Positions 53,793 through 62,526 of a DNA stretch of 64,000 bases are shown piece by piece. Under the pieces are notes generated by a model. The model made no database searches, had not been told where the DNA came from, and saw only the letters and a list, made by a program, of their open reading frames with translations. This stretch comes from Lachnospiraceae bacterium. Lineage in GTDB: Bacteria > Bacillota > Clostridia > Lachnospirales > Lachnospiraceae. The position numbers were made by a program, and so were the translations under genes. The stretch spans positions 62,001 through 126,000 of the forward strand of contig JAFXQK010000036.1 of NCBI GenBank assembly GCA_017527205.1, written 5' to 3'. Every line of letters begins with the position of its first letter. Position 1 is the stretch's first letter.

Positions 53793-56700
53793 ATGATAGA
53801 ACAGTATTTTGATTTACAGTATGGAAAAGAGATTAGGAAATATTGTGATTTGTTAGAAAAAATAAGTAAAGAATATGACATATTGATTTTTATGGCAAGG
53901 AAAGCCATTTGTTTTTTTGAAGCCCTGTTAGAAAATCATGAAGTTACAATTGATTCGCATGTAGTTGTTGCGTCTAGCAGAATCATTCAGTATGATTGTG
54001 CTTTTTTAAGGAACAAAAAAATTGCATTAATTGATGATATTATTGTAAAAGGTAATACATTGCAAGATACAAGAAAACGGCTAGAAGAAATAGGCGTAGA
54101 AGAGTATTCCATATATTGTATTGCCAGTCCTTTGTCTTATGCTCACGATAAGGATTTTAAATGTGTTGAGAATATATGGAGATTGAACGAAACTGAGATT
54201 TTGGTCCTAGGGAATTCTATTACAAATTATATTAATTCTGCCACGTGTTCCTATAATATTGATTATCCCGTATTTGAGATGTCTGATCCTCAATTATTTC
54301 AAAGCACAAAGGATAAACTCATGGAGAGTGAGTGTTTTTCTTCAATTCCAAACAGTGTGCAAGGAAATCTAATAGAAATGTATGTTCAAAGTTTTGTTGG
54401 GCGGGATTTCTTGCAATGTTTAGCCAAAGAAGGATTAGAGAATGTAGAACTTGATGATGTAATTACTAAAGTTCGATTTTATATAAATCGCGAAAAAAAC
54501 AAAATAGTTGCCATACCGATTGTCATCCTTCCGGAACTTACCACACGGCAATTGGAAAGTCTCTACATGGTTATTTCTGGCGGATCACTTCGCAATATGC
54601 TTGGAGATAATGAAATATTAAGAACAAGAAATATGTTAAATGTAATTCTATATGCGCTAGCATATAGTCTATTTAGTGCCTTCAATTTGCGGAATGATTT
54701 GGGGTTTACTTTTGCTCAAGAGAAAATAGGATACGTTTTTCCAAATTCTCATTATAACGAAATATTGCAGTGCCTTAGAGATTTTGCTTCTCTTAATTGG
54801 AATGTTGTATATAATACAAGCATTAGTCATGACATATATGATATATCTAATGTGTTTTGTCTTATTTTTGATTTTATTGGAAATAAACATAATGAAGATA
54901 TTTCACATTCGAACAGAATTGTTTTTTCAGATATAGTGGATTACTGTAGACGGTTTTGTGAGATTAAGATACCAGTTTTAAAACAGATTATTTCTACGCT
55001 CTTTGATTATGCTATCGACAGTGGCTTAATAGTTCCAGAAGTATTTCGAACGGCGAACGGCATATTAAGGGCTTATAGGTTGAGCGAACAATATGAACTT
55101 AAAGAAAAAGAATTTGACCTCATTTTATATATGTATAATGAATACTTAAAGAAAACGAAACGAGATGATTTTAGTAAAATCATGAGTGAAAAGCTTCTGG
55201 TTCTTTTCTTCCGTGACGTGATTTCTAAGTTGTTATGCGAATTTAGAAAAAATGATAATGTCGAATCGAAGGATGTATTTGGTATCGCTTATGCTAGATT
55301 TGGACCCGTAGTATCAGATTGCGCGAATGAATTGAATGTTCGTCAAAACTCATATTTAACTGAAAGACTTAAAATCCATGGGAATAGTGAATTTAAAAGG
55401 ATAAAAGAGACGAGCAAAGCTAGAATCACCATTAAAAAGAGCCAGAACTTATTAGAAAAAGATATGGATTATAAATGGAAAATTGCAGCGGACTCTTTTG
55501 TGGATACATATGCAAAGACAGAAAGAACACTAAATTATTACAAGGCATATGACAATTCTGAATATATTAAATCTATAGACAAATTCCTGACATTAACGGC
55601 AATTGGTACAAATAAAGAAAATCAATTACTGGCAATTGCTTCCGAGATAAAAATGCTTCAATTTCGTAGTTTTAGGGATTTCGATGAGGTAGTTAATTCT
55701 CTTGATGATATCATGACGGGTCTTGAAAGCGGAGCATGGAAATATTTATGTTTTAAGTCAGATGCATTAAGCAATATGATATCGTTTTTGTATGAAAAAA
55801 ATAAAGAAACTGAAAAAGAGATAGATGAAATTAATTTATCAATTGAAAAAAGTTCTATGCTTGAAGACCGATTAAACGAATATTTGTTTTATAATTGGGA
55901 TTCATTACAGGCACATTTCGCTGATATTGAGGATGCAATTTGCCAGTGTTACCCTAAGGAACCACGTGATAAAGTGGTTAGCTGGATAAATGACAAAGTA
56001 AAAGAGGCAGGGGAAAATAAAAAAAACTCGTTGATAAATTTAATACATATTGCGAACAAAAATGTCCGTGCACAATCTCAGCCTTTGTATAAACGAATGG
56101 CCGAACTAAAAGATGAGGCAACTTCAATATCGCACATTTTAAAAATATTTTATGAAATGGGATATGGAGAGAACAAAAATGACAATTTGTTAAAAAAGTA
56201 TATAGCGCTAATGGATGAATGCGGGTTTTATTTGTATGAGGTTTTATCATATTGGAGAACTATTGTTGAGAAACAATGGTATGCCCTTAAACCCAAGAAT
56301 ACAAATAAAAACTCGGCATATATTAAAAAATTGGAATACTATTTAAAAAATGCTAATGCCGATCGGTGGAATAATGTTTCTGGCATAGTTAATGGGATTA
56401 CGAGTAAAGAAGATATTTTTGACCGTATTAAGGAGATTTATTATGAAACATACGGATTGTTAACAAGGGTAAATGAGACGATTTGCATGAAAGATGTCTT
56501 TTATTGTGGAGAATGTGGTCGTTTTTATGTTCTACGTCGAGATGATGGGAATACTATTGATAATGACGAAGTCACGAAATTAAAACAAAATGAAATAAAA
56601 TTTAATAGTTTTTTTAAGTTTGACCAAGATAATAGTATTGCGGTGTTTAAGGAAACAAAAAGATCCAAGCTAATCGCAGATAGTATTATTAATAGCAATT

Positions 56701-56852
56701 ATGAGGGGTATACATTCATTAGTTACTGTTGCAATAAGCGTTGTAACGCAATTACTGAATTTAGGGACAGATGTTACTCTGATCGGGTGTATGAGTTGAT
56801 ACATGGTATCCTGAACGAAAATGAAAATTGCATTATGTATGTAACTGATTAG
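53793..56852 (+). CDS. Large protein with N-terminal phosphoribosyltransferase domain and C-terminal zinc site
   Basis: The ATG at 53793, after AGAGAAGG, gives 1019 residues; an in-frame ATG at 53757 is less likely. The first 150 residues form a type I phosphoribosyltransferase fold. The PRPP-binding loop reads IALIDDIIVKGNT at 77-89, with the two conserved acidic residues Asp81-Asp82 and Gly87-Thr89, preceded by the hood-like strand HVVVASSRIIQ. About 750 residues of helix-rich sequence with no familiar motif follow. A C-terminal zinc-binding site is formed by CGEC (905-908) and CC-x3-C (979, 980, 984). The next gene, a nucleoside-phosphorylase-like protein, starts 25 bases on. The pairing suggests a nucleotide-centred conflict system. 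It has no signal peptide or membrane helix. Confidence 0.75.
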   Translation: MIEQYFDLQYGKEIRKYCDLLEKISKEYDILIFMARKAICFFEALLENHEVTIDSHVVVASSRIIQYDCAFLRNKKIALIDDIIVKGNTLQDTRKRLEEIGVEEYSIYCIASPLSYAHDKDFKCVENIWRLNETEILVLGNSITNYINSATCSYNIDYPVFEMSDPQLFQSTKDKLMESECFSSIPNSVQGNLIEMYVQSFVGRDFLQCLAKEGLENVELDDVITKVRFYINREKNKIVAIPIVILPELTTRQLESLYMVISGGSLRNMLGDNEILRTRNMLNVILYALAYSLFSAFNLRNDLGFTFAQEKIGYVFPNSHYNEILQCLRDFASLNWNVVYNTSISHDIYDISNVFCLIFDFIGNKHNEDISHSNRIVFSDIVDYCRRFCEIKIPVLKQIISTLFDYAIDSGLIVPEVFRTANGILRAYRLSEQYELKEKEFDLILYMYNEYLKKTKRDDFSKIMSEKLLVLFFRDVISKLLCEFRKNDNVESKDVFGIAYARFGPVVSDCANELNVRQNSYLTERLKIHGNSEFKRIKETSKARITIKKSQNLLEKDMDYKWKIAADSFVDTYAKTERTLNYYKAYDNSEYIKSIDKFLTLTAIGTNKENQLLAIASEIKMLQFRSFRDFDEVVNSLDDIMTGLESGAWKYLCFKSDALSNMISFLYEKNKETEKEIDEINLSIEKSSMLEDRLNEYLFYNWDSLQAHFADIEDAICQCYPKEPRDKVVSWINDKVKEAGENKKNSLINLIHIANKNVRAQSQPLYKRMAELKDEATSISHILKIFYEMGYGENKNDNLLKKYIALMDECGFYLYEVLSYWRTIVEKQWYALKPKNTNKNSAYIKKLEYYLKNANADRWNNVSGIVNGITSKEDIFDRIKEIYYETYGLLTRVNETICMKDVFYCGECGRFYVLRRDDGNTIDNDEVTKLKQNEIKFNSFFKFDQDNSIAVFKETKRSKLIADSIINSNYEGYTFISYCCNKRCNAITEFRDRCYSDRVYELIHGILNENENCIMYVTD

Positions 56853-56877
56853 AAAATGTATTTGTTGAGGTGCAAGT

Positions 56878-57681
56878 ATGGACGATAATCTTGTGAAAAT
56901 TTTAAAAATGAACTGGAATAAGAACAGCGTGAATAAAACTGTTTGTATAATTTCTTTTAATGATGATGAAATGCGAACGATTATAAATAAGTATAATTTG
57001 CAACATAAAAAAGATGACCATGAGTATTATTTTTGGATGGGTTCTTTGGAAAAAGAGAATCAATGTTGGTTGATTTCATGTTATCAACCTTTGCAAACGG
57101 GGAATAATTATGCTCAACAAATAGTTCCGTATCTTTTTACTAAAGACTTTGATTATTATTTTGTTATTGGAACAGCCGGAGCAATGGGGGCCAAGCTATA
57201 TGACGTTATAATTGTTAAAGATGCTATTTATTTGGGAAAAGGGGAAAACAATAAATCAGGGATTTTACATGATATGCAAACCAAATCAATTACTCCCAAG
57301 ATGATAAATAAAATCAATACCTTTATTCTTTCGGAAATGAATAAAGATCATAATTATGAGTTATATTTTGCGCCAGTTTATAATAGTAACAATGTCGAAA
57401 AAAACCCAGAAGATAAAGACATTGTAATGATTAAGGAGAACATTCGAAAGACTAAGGCAGTTGAAATGGAAGCATATGCAATTTTTTTGTCAGAAGAATG
57501 GGCTAACAATTATGGTAGTAAGCTAAAGAATCCGGTTATTATGATAAGGGGAGTGTCTGATCGCGCTGATGACAAAAAGGGTGAAACTTACGAAGATAAA
57601 ATTAGCGCAGATAAGCGGAAACAAATAGCGGTATTGAACTCGCTGGATGTAATGGAAGATTATTTGCTTTTTTGTGATTAA
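56878..57681 (+). CDS. Nucleoside-phosphorylase-like (PNP/MTA nucleosidase fold) protein
   Basis: The 267-residue protein has the nucleoside phosphorylase fold. IGTAGAM (97-103) is the phosphate/ribose loop, AVEMEAYAIF (194-203) supplies the Met-Glu that grips the ribose, and RGVSDRAD (224-231) holds the catalytic Asp region. Related stand-alone or fused domains cleave nucleosides, nucleotides or NAD-type molecules in bacterial immune systems. It is preceded by GAGGTG and closely follows the phosphoribosyltransferase gene, so the two are likely co-translated. It may be an ordinary salvage enzyme, but the neighbourhood argues for a specialised partner. Confidence 0.85.
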   Translation: MDDNLVKILKMNWNKNSVNKTVCIISFNDDEMRTIINKYNLQHKKDDHEYYFWMGSLEKENQCWLISCYQPLQTGNNYAQQIVPYLFTKDFDYYFVIGTAGAMGAKLYDVIIVKDAIYLGKGENNKSGILHDMQTKSITPKMINKINTFILSEMNKDHNYELYFAPVYNSNNVEKNPEDKDIVMIKENIRKTKAVEMEAYAIFLSEEWANNYGSKLKNPVIMIRGVSDRADDKKGETYEDKISADKRKQIAVLNSLDVMEDYLLFCD

Positions 57682-57890
57682 TGCATACATCGGTGCGGTA
57701 TAGCCGCTGCCCCGGTGTTTTACCTGGGACCGGGTTCGATAGTATTTTGTGAGTTCTCCAACGCTTAGTGGTGATGTGAGCATGACATAAGCTGCCTGTC
57801 CCTCAGGCTTATTAAGGTATGCCGCCATCCTTTCGATCCTGGCCTCTAACGCCTTTCTGTAACTGTAATAAACATGAACTTATGCTGTTT
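57682..57890 (-). pseudogene. Minus-strand gene fragment of a mobile-type protein
   Basis: The minus strand encodes, from about 57890, YYSYRKALEARIERMAAYLN, then GQAAYVMLTSPLSVGELTKYYRT and HRGSGYTAPMYA, before homology appears to end. It has no proper start or end and is moderately GC-rich, unlike its flanks. It is probably a truncated piece of a gene carried by a plasmid or transposon. The family is not certain. Confidence 0.4.
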
Positions 57891-57938
57891 AGGTCAAGTG
57901 GTAACATAGTAATGGTAATATGAACATCGCTATACGGC

Positions 57939-57973
57939 AAAGAAGGAGATGGAGAACATTTCCTTCTTTTTTG
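57939..57973 (+). terminator. Terminator on the plus strand, 260 bases after the phosphorylase gene
   Basis: AAAGAAGGA pairs with TCCTTCTTT around a 13-base loop, followed by T residues. It could end read-through from the phosphorylase operon. Confidence 0.8.
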
Positions 57974-58035
57974 TAATGAATTATATTAAATGATGTTTTG
58001 GAGATATGTAAGCTATCATTCAGTTCTTTCCATGC

Positions 58036-59682
58036 TTAGTTGATACCACATCGAATGTTCTCACATAAAAGGACTTTTGCCTTCAGCAAATCAAAGCTGT
58101 TTCTGCCGTACATGATTCGCTTAACAACCTTTATTTTGTTCACGCTGCCTTCTGCCAAACCGTTGTTATACGCAAGCATAATCCCGTTCTTTATGGCTTC
58201 AATGTCTTTGGAGATTTCATTGGCATAGGTGTTCAGTTCGGCTATGTTTAAATCACGAATTTTGCGTAACAATCCTTGCAGGCCATTTGGAATTATAGAG
58301 TATATTATCTCGAAAAACTCATTCCGCAGCTCATACAGAGTCGCAAGCATGTGATATGTTTCCAAAGCCTTTTTGAACTGCTCCCTGCTGATCGAATAGA
58401 TGTCATTAGTTTTGCTGTAGATCAACTGCGTTAACGATTTTCTCTGTATGTATTCCCGAGGCTGATAATCCGAACAGGCATCGGATGATGAATGACTGTC
58501 CGCTTTTCTGTATCGCTCCTTTTGAACAATCATTCTCAGTGAGGCCACAGATCCCTTGTAGCCTTCAGCAGAAATGATTGTGTGAATGTTTTTGTATGTC
58601 ATTCCCTTGCCACGCAATTCCAAAACTTTTTTTTCATATGGAGCAAGCTTTCCAGGAAGGCGAAGGTGATAATGACCGTCCACGCAGCTAAATGTTGAAT
58701 CCAAATAGCGCTGAATGGTTTTGCTAGTATGATGCAATTCCTTTGCGATTTGTTCCATCGTCATGCCAGCCCTAAGCATTTTTCTCGCTTCCTCTATGTC
58801 CACCTGCTTTTGGCTTAATGAAAGTTTGTGTCTGGCTTCACGCAGTATTTCGTGCTCGCCGTCTTTTACGGTTGCAGGATCAGTGTTTAGGTATTTGTCT
58901 ATCATTTTACGGGACGCATTCAGCAACAGTGCAATCTCCTGGATTGTCAGGCCCAGTTCTTTTTCTTCTGTTGCTTACATTTAGGAGTTGTTTCATTTCC
59001 TCGCTTTGAACCGTTACAGTTGGTCTTTCAATTTTGGCCGGATATGTTCTGATAATGTATTTTTCTAGTGCTTTCGCCAAGCCATTGATGACATGAAATC
59101 CATCGCTTACCTGGCTAGCTTGGGGATGTGCTCCGTTAACGGCGGATGCATATATCTGTGCGCCGTCCCTTGAAACCACTTCGACATTGGGAAATTCCTT
59201 CAGCCACCTTTCAACGTCGGCAACGTCTCGGGACGGAATCATGTCAATGATCCAATGGTTTTCCAAGTCAACCATTACGGTTCCGTATGAAAATCTTTTG
59301 CGAATGGCAAAGTCATCCACGCAGATTTTCCTGACGGACAACTTATCCACAACGGACGGCATTTTTTTAGCAGGGCACACATGCTGCTTTTGCGCACATC
59401 GATGTTCTCGGACTTAAGAATGATCGAAGCGTTTATGGAACTTAACTGTATGGATTCGCGGATTATGCGTTTCTCCAGCCTTATGGTTTTTTGCCCTTTG
59501 GAACCGACAAATGCGTGACATTCCGAAAATGTTTTCTTGGAACACTGAGCATTATCGCAGAACATTTTTCTGGTCCTTACCAACAAAATGACTTTTTTGT
59601 CCTGCATTGGCAGGTCTTGAACCCCTCGTTCGTAAGTGGAATGAACTCTTTTTGAAACAACATTACAATAAGGACACATCAA
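58036..59682 (-). mobile_element. ISL3-family transposase, reading frame shifted twice
   Basis: Three minus-strand frames together make one ISL3 (DDE) transposase. 59682-59375 gives the N-terminal zinc finger (MMCPYCNVVSKRVHS, CDNAQC). 59380-58980 gives the first catalytic Asp in KICVDDFAIRKRFSYG and the second in VVSRDGAQIY. 58980-58036 gives an inserted helix-turn-helix region and the final block GLAEGSVNKIKVVKRIMYGR with the catalytic Glu. The first shift is -1, at a run of seven A on the minus strand (59362-59368), in a phase that matches the A-AAA-AAA slippery heptamer. The second, about 58975, is +1 near an A run and restores the original frame. Clear terminal inverted repeats and a target duplication were not found, so the element is probably inactive. 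Confidence 0.85.
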
Positions 59683-59909
59683 TTCTTCGTGTTTAGTAGA
59701 AATTTTAAGGATAACGGTTGTCTATATCCAAAAAGATATGATGACCTTGTGCAATGGATGGCCTTGTGATATGATATATATAATTATATCAAGGGAAAAA
59801 GATAACAAATGCAAAGTATTGGGCTATGGAATGATAAACAGGATGAAAACAATCGTTCTTGAATATGGGCAAATAGATATTAAGAAAATTAGAGAAAGGG
59901 AACATCGCT

Positions 59910-60461
59910 ATGAATGATGCATATATAAGAAATTTAGTTATGACAGTTATTAATCATTCTGAAAGTAAAGATTGGGAAAACGCAGTAACAGAGTGGGAAA
60001 TTGATGATTGCGAAGAAGATGATAGTTGTTCAAGTGAATGTATTTGTGGAAAAGAAAATATAAGATATTTATATACAATACGAAATATCTTAAATGGAAA
60101 TTTATTATTTCCTATAGGAAGTTCTTGTATAAAAAAATTCAACAGAACGGATATGAATGAAGAGACTGTTTTGCGAGAGAGTACATTCAAATTATTGCAT
60201 GCAGTTGAGGATAATAGATATTTGTCGCTTTCTACAGAGTTGTTTTCGCGTAAGCTATTAAGATGGTTATATGATAAAGGTGCATTTGATACACCATATA
60301 ATCAATATGACGGAGAAGAAGATTATGAGTTTATGCTGAAGATGTTTAACAAAAGAGATAAGAGCACAATATCCGTAAAACAAGATAAAAAAATCAAAGC
60401 AATTTTGTTAAATTCTATTAAGCCTTTCTTGCAGAAAACATTGGCAGAAAAGATAAGGTAA
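59910..60461 (+). CDS. Small zinc-finger protein of unknown function
   Basis: The 183-residue protein has an acidic N-terminal half with SECICGKENIRYLYTIRN, then a downstream IGSSCIKKF. The cysteines (two in CIC, one in SSC and an upstream one) would form a treble-clef-like zinc finger. The C-terminal half is helical and basic. AAAGGGA precedes the ATG. It lies 71 bases before the OLD-type nuclease gene, with no terminator between them, so it may be part of that operon or a small regulator of it. An AT-rich imperfect palindrome at 59762-59796 could hold an operator. Confidence 0.65.
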   Translation: MNDAYIRNLVMTVINHSESKDWENAVTEWEIDDCEEDDSCSSECICGKENIRYLYTIRNILNGNLLFPIGSSCIKKFNRTDMNEETVLRESTFKLLHAVEDNRYLSLSTELFSRKLLRWLYDKGAFDTPYNQYDGEEDYEFMLKMFNKRDKSTISVKQDKKIKAILLNSIKPFLQKTLAEKIR

Positions 60462-60532
60462 AGGATTGTTTGAAAGGTTGTACTATAAACTACGAAATAT
60501 GTAATTAAATATATCAGGTGGAGGATGCCAGT

Positions 60533-62524
60533 ATGTACATAAAAAAGCTTACAATCAAAAATTTTAGAGTGTTCGATGAGGATGGGATTACTTTACAATT
60601 TAATAAAGGTGTAAATGCAATTATCGGTGAAAATAATTCCGGAAAATCCGCTGTCATGGATGCTATCAGAATTGCATTTTCTACCGTAACATATAAGAAA
60701 GACATTTTTTTTACCAGAGCTGATTTTCATGTTAGTGAAGATGGAAATGCAGCTGATTTTGCATTGTTTGATATTTATTTGGAAGAAGTGCCGACAAGAT
60801 TAGTAGAAATATGGAATCCTGAAAGTGCGGGTGGACAAGGTGGAGAATTTCATATTCGTTTTGAAAGAGTAATTGCTACTAATGGTATAGAAAAAGTGAG
60901 AGCAATACATTGGGGAATTGGAACAGAGGGAAACCCACTGTCATCAGACACTTTCGATGCAATGGATGTAATGTTTTTGGGTGCATTAAGAGATTCCGAG
61001 AGTGAAATGAAACCAGCTAGAAATAGTAAATTAGCTCAATTATTAAGAAGTTTGGTGCCAGATGAAGGCACACGAGCAGAATTAGTGGACATACTAAATA
61101 GTGCAAATAATACCCTATTAGAAAAAGAAGAACTAAAAAAGACCAGAAAAACAATTAATGATAATTTAGCTCGTATAGAACAAGATTTTCTGAGCCAGCA
61201 TGTTGATATAGGGTTAATAGAGCCAAGATTCGATTCAATTGCCTCATCGTTAAGAGCTTGGGTAAAACCTAAATGGGTATTAGTTTCAATAAGTGATGGT
61301 GAGTATTCGAGAGCCCAGCAATATGCAAGAGAACATGAAGATAATAGAAAAATACAACAAAACGAAAATGGGCTATATTTTGAAACGTCTATTTTAGAAA
61401 ATGTTGAAGATATGGCTCCGGAATTAGTAACAAGAATAAATGAGATTGCAAGCAGTTCATTTGAATTATATCAGAATGGATTAGGATACAATAATCTTTT
61501 ATTCATGTCGGCGGTGCTTGGTGATATGGCGATTGAACGAGGTGGAGTGTATCAACATTTGCTTTTAATTGAAGAGCCGGAAGCACATTTACATCCGCAA
61601 TTACAGGAATTAGTACATACTTTTTTGTCTGATACAAATCAAGGAGATGCAAATATTCAAATTATTTTCACTTCGCATTCACCAACATTGGCATCAAAGG
61701 TGGATATAGGTAATATTAATTTGATTTATGAAAATGCACACAAAAAATATTGTTTACCATTTTCAGAAGCAAATTTAACAGATGCTAATAAAGAATATTT
61801 GCAGAAATATTTAGATGTAACAAAATCTCAAATGTTTTTTGCCAAAGGTATTATATTTGTAGAAGGCATAAGTGAAGCAATTTTATTGCCGGAGATTGCA
61901 AAAATAATGGACAGACCATTAGAAAAATATGCAGTTGAGCTTGTGAATGTGGATAGCGTTGCGTTTAGTCCTTTTGTTAATTTATTTTCTTCGCAGAGTG
62001 TACAAACCTGTTTTTCAAAGGTTGCAATTGTGACAGATGATGATAGATGCACCAAGAAGAGTGAAACTAATTATATCAATAAGGACTTTGATTATGATAA
62101 TGTAAATAGTGATATATCGGACAAATTATTGAGCGGGACACCATCGGAGCGCTGCAATGAACTTGAAACATCGTGTAGAGCTGTGGGTATCAATGTATTT
62201 AAGGCAACAAAAACATTAGAATATGCCTTGTGTTGTGACGAAAATAACATTGAATATTTTATAGAAGCTATAAAAAGTGAGTATTCACAGTTGGGACCTG
62301 CGTTGGAACAAAAGGTAAATAGTTTGCATGATATGAATGAGAAAGCAGCTTGTGTATGGCTATTCATACGAACAAGAGACAAATGCAAAGGAGCGATTGC
62401 ACAGTATATAAGTCAGATAATCAAGAAACAGTGTGAAATGAGAAAAAGGGGTGAAAATATCGAGAAAGAATTTGTTATCCCTGATTATTTGAAAGAAGCA
62501 GTGTATTGTGTGACGGAAAGGTAG
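60533..62524 (+). CDS. OLD-family ATPase-TOPRIM endonuclease (Gabija GajA-like)
   Basis: The ATG at 60533 follows GGTGGAGG and gives 663 residues. The N-terminal ABC-type ATPase has Walker A GENNSGKS (32-39), Walker B LLLIEEPEAHLHP (Glu347/348) and the switch histidine in TSHSPTLAS. A C-terminal TOPRIM nuclease domain shows VEGISEAILLPE (Glu444, Glu448) and the Asp502-x-Asp504 pair in VTDDDR. Proteins of this kind with a UvrD-like helicase gene directly behind them are class 2 OLD nucleases and include Gabija GajA, which degrades phage DNA. The partner gene follows after 2 bases. At 663 residues it is longer than the best-studied GajA (about 578), so it could be a related variant. Confidence 0.92.
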   Translation: MYIKKLTIKNFRVFDEDGITLQFNKGVNAIIGENNSGKSAVMDAIRIAFSTVTYKKDIFFTRADFHVSEDGNAADFALFDIYLEEVPTRLVEIWNPESAGGQGGEFHIRFERVIATNGIEKVRAIHWGIGTEGNPLSSDTFDAMDVMFLGALRDSESEMKPARNSKLAQLLRSLVPDEGTRAELVDILNSANNTLLEKEELKKTRKTINDNLARIEQDFLSQHVDIGLIEPRFDSIASSLRAWVKPKWVLVSISDGEYSRAQQYAREHEDNRKIQQNENGLYFETSILENVEDMAPELVTRINEIASSSFELYQNGLGYNNLLFMSAVLGDMAIERGGVYQHLLLIEEPEAHLHPQLQELVHTFLSDTNQGDANIQIIFTSHSPTLASKVDIGNINLIYENAHKKYCLPFSEANLTDANKEYLQKYLDVTKSQMFFAKGIIFVEGISEAILLPEIAKIMDRPLEKYAVELVNVDSVAFSPFVNLFSSQSVQTCFSKVAIVTDDDRCTKKSETNYINKDFDYDNVNSDISDKLLSGTPSERCNELETSCRAVGINVFKATKTLEYALCCDENNIEYFIEAIKSEYSQLGPALEQKVNSLHDMNEKAACVWLFIRTRDKCKGAIAQYISQIIKKQCEMRKRGENIEKEFVIPDYLKEAVYCVTER

Positions 62525-62526
62525 AT

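Noticed and set aside
57523..57828. Intact minus-strand gene overlapping the phosphorylase gene
   Set aside because: Only the part outside the phosphorylase gene looks protein-like, and the frame continues upstream past its ATG, so it is a fragment of a longer gene.
59685..59760. Terminal inverted repeat of the ISL3 element
   Set aside because: TTTTTGGATAT on one side and TTTTGGAGATAT near 57995 on the other are only weakly alike and too short to call ends.
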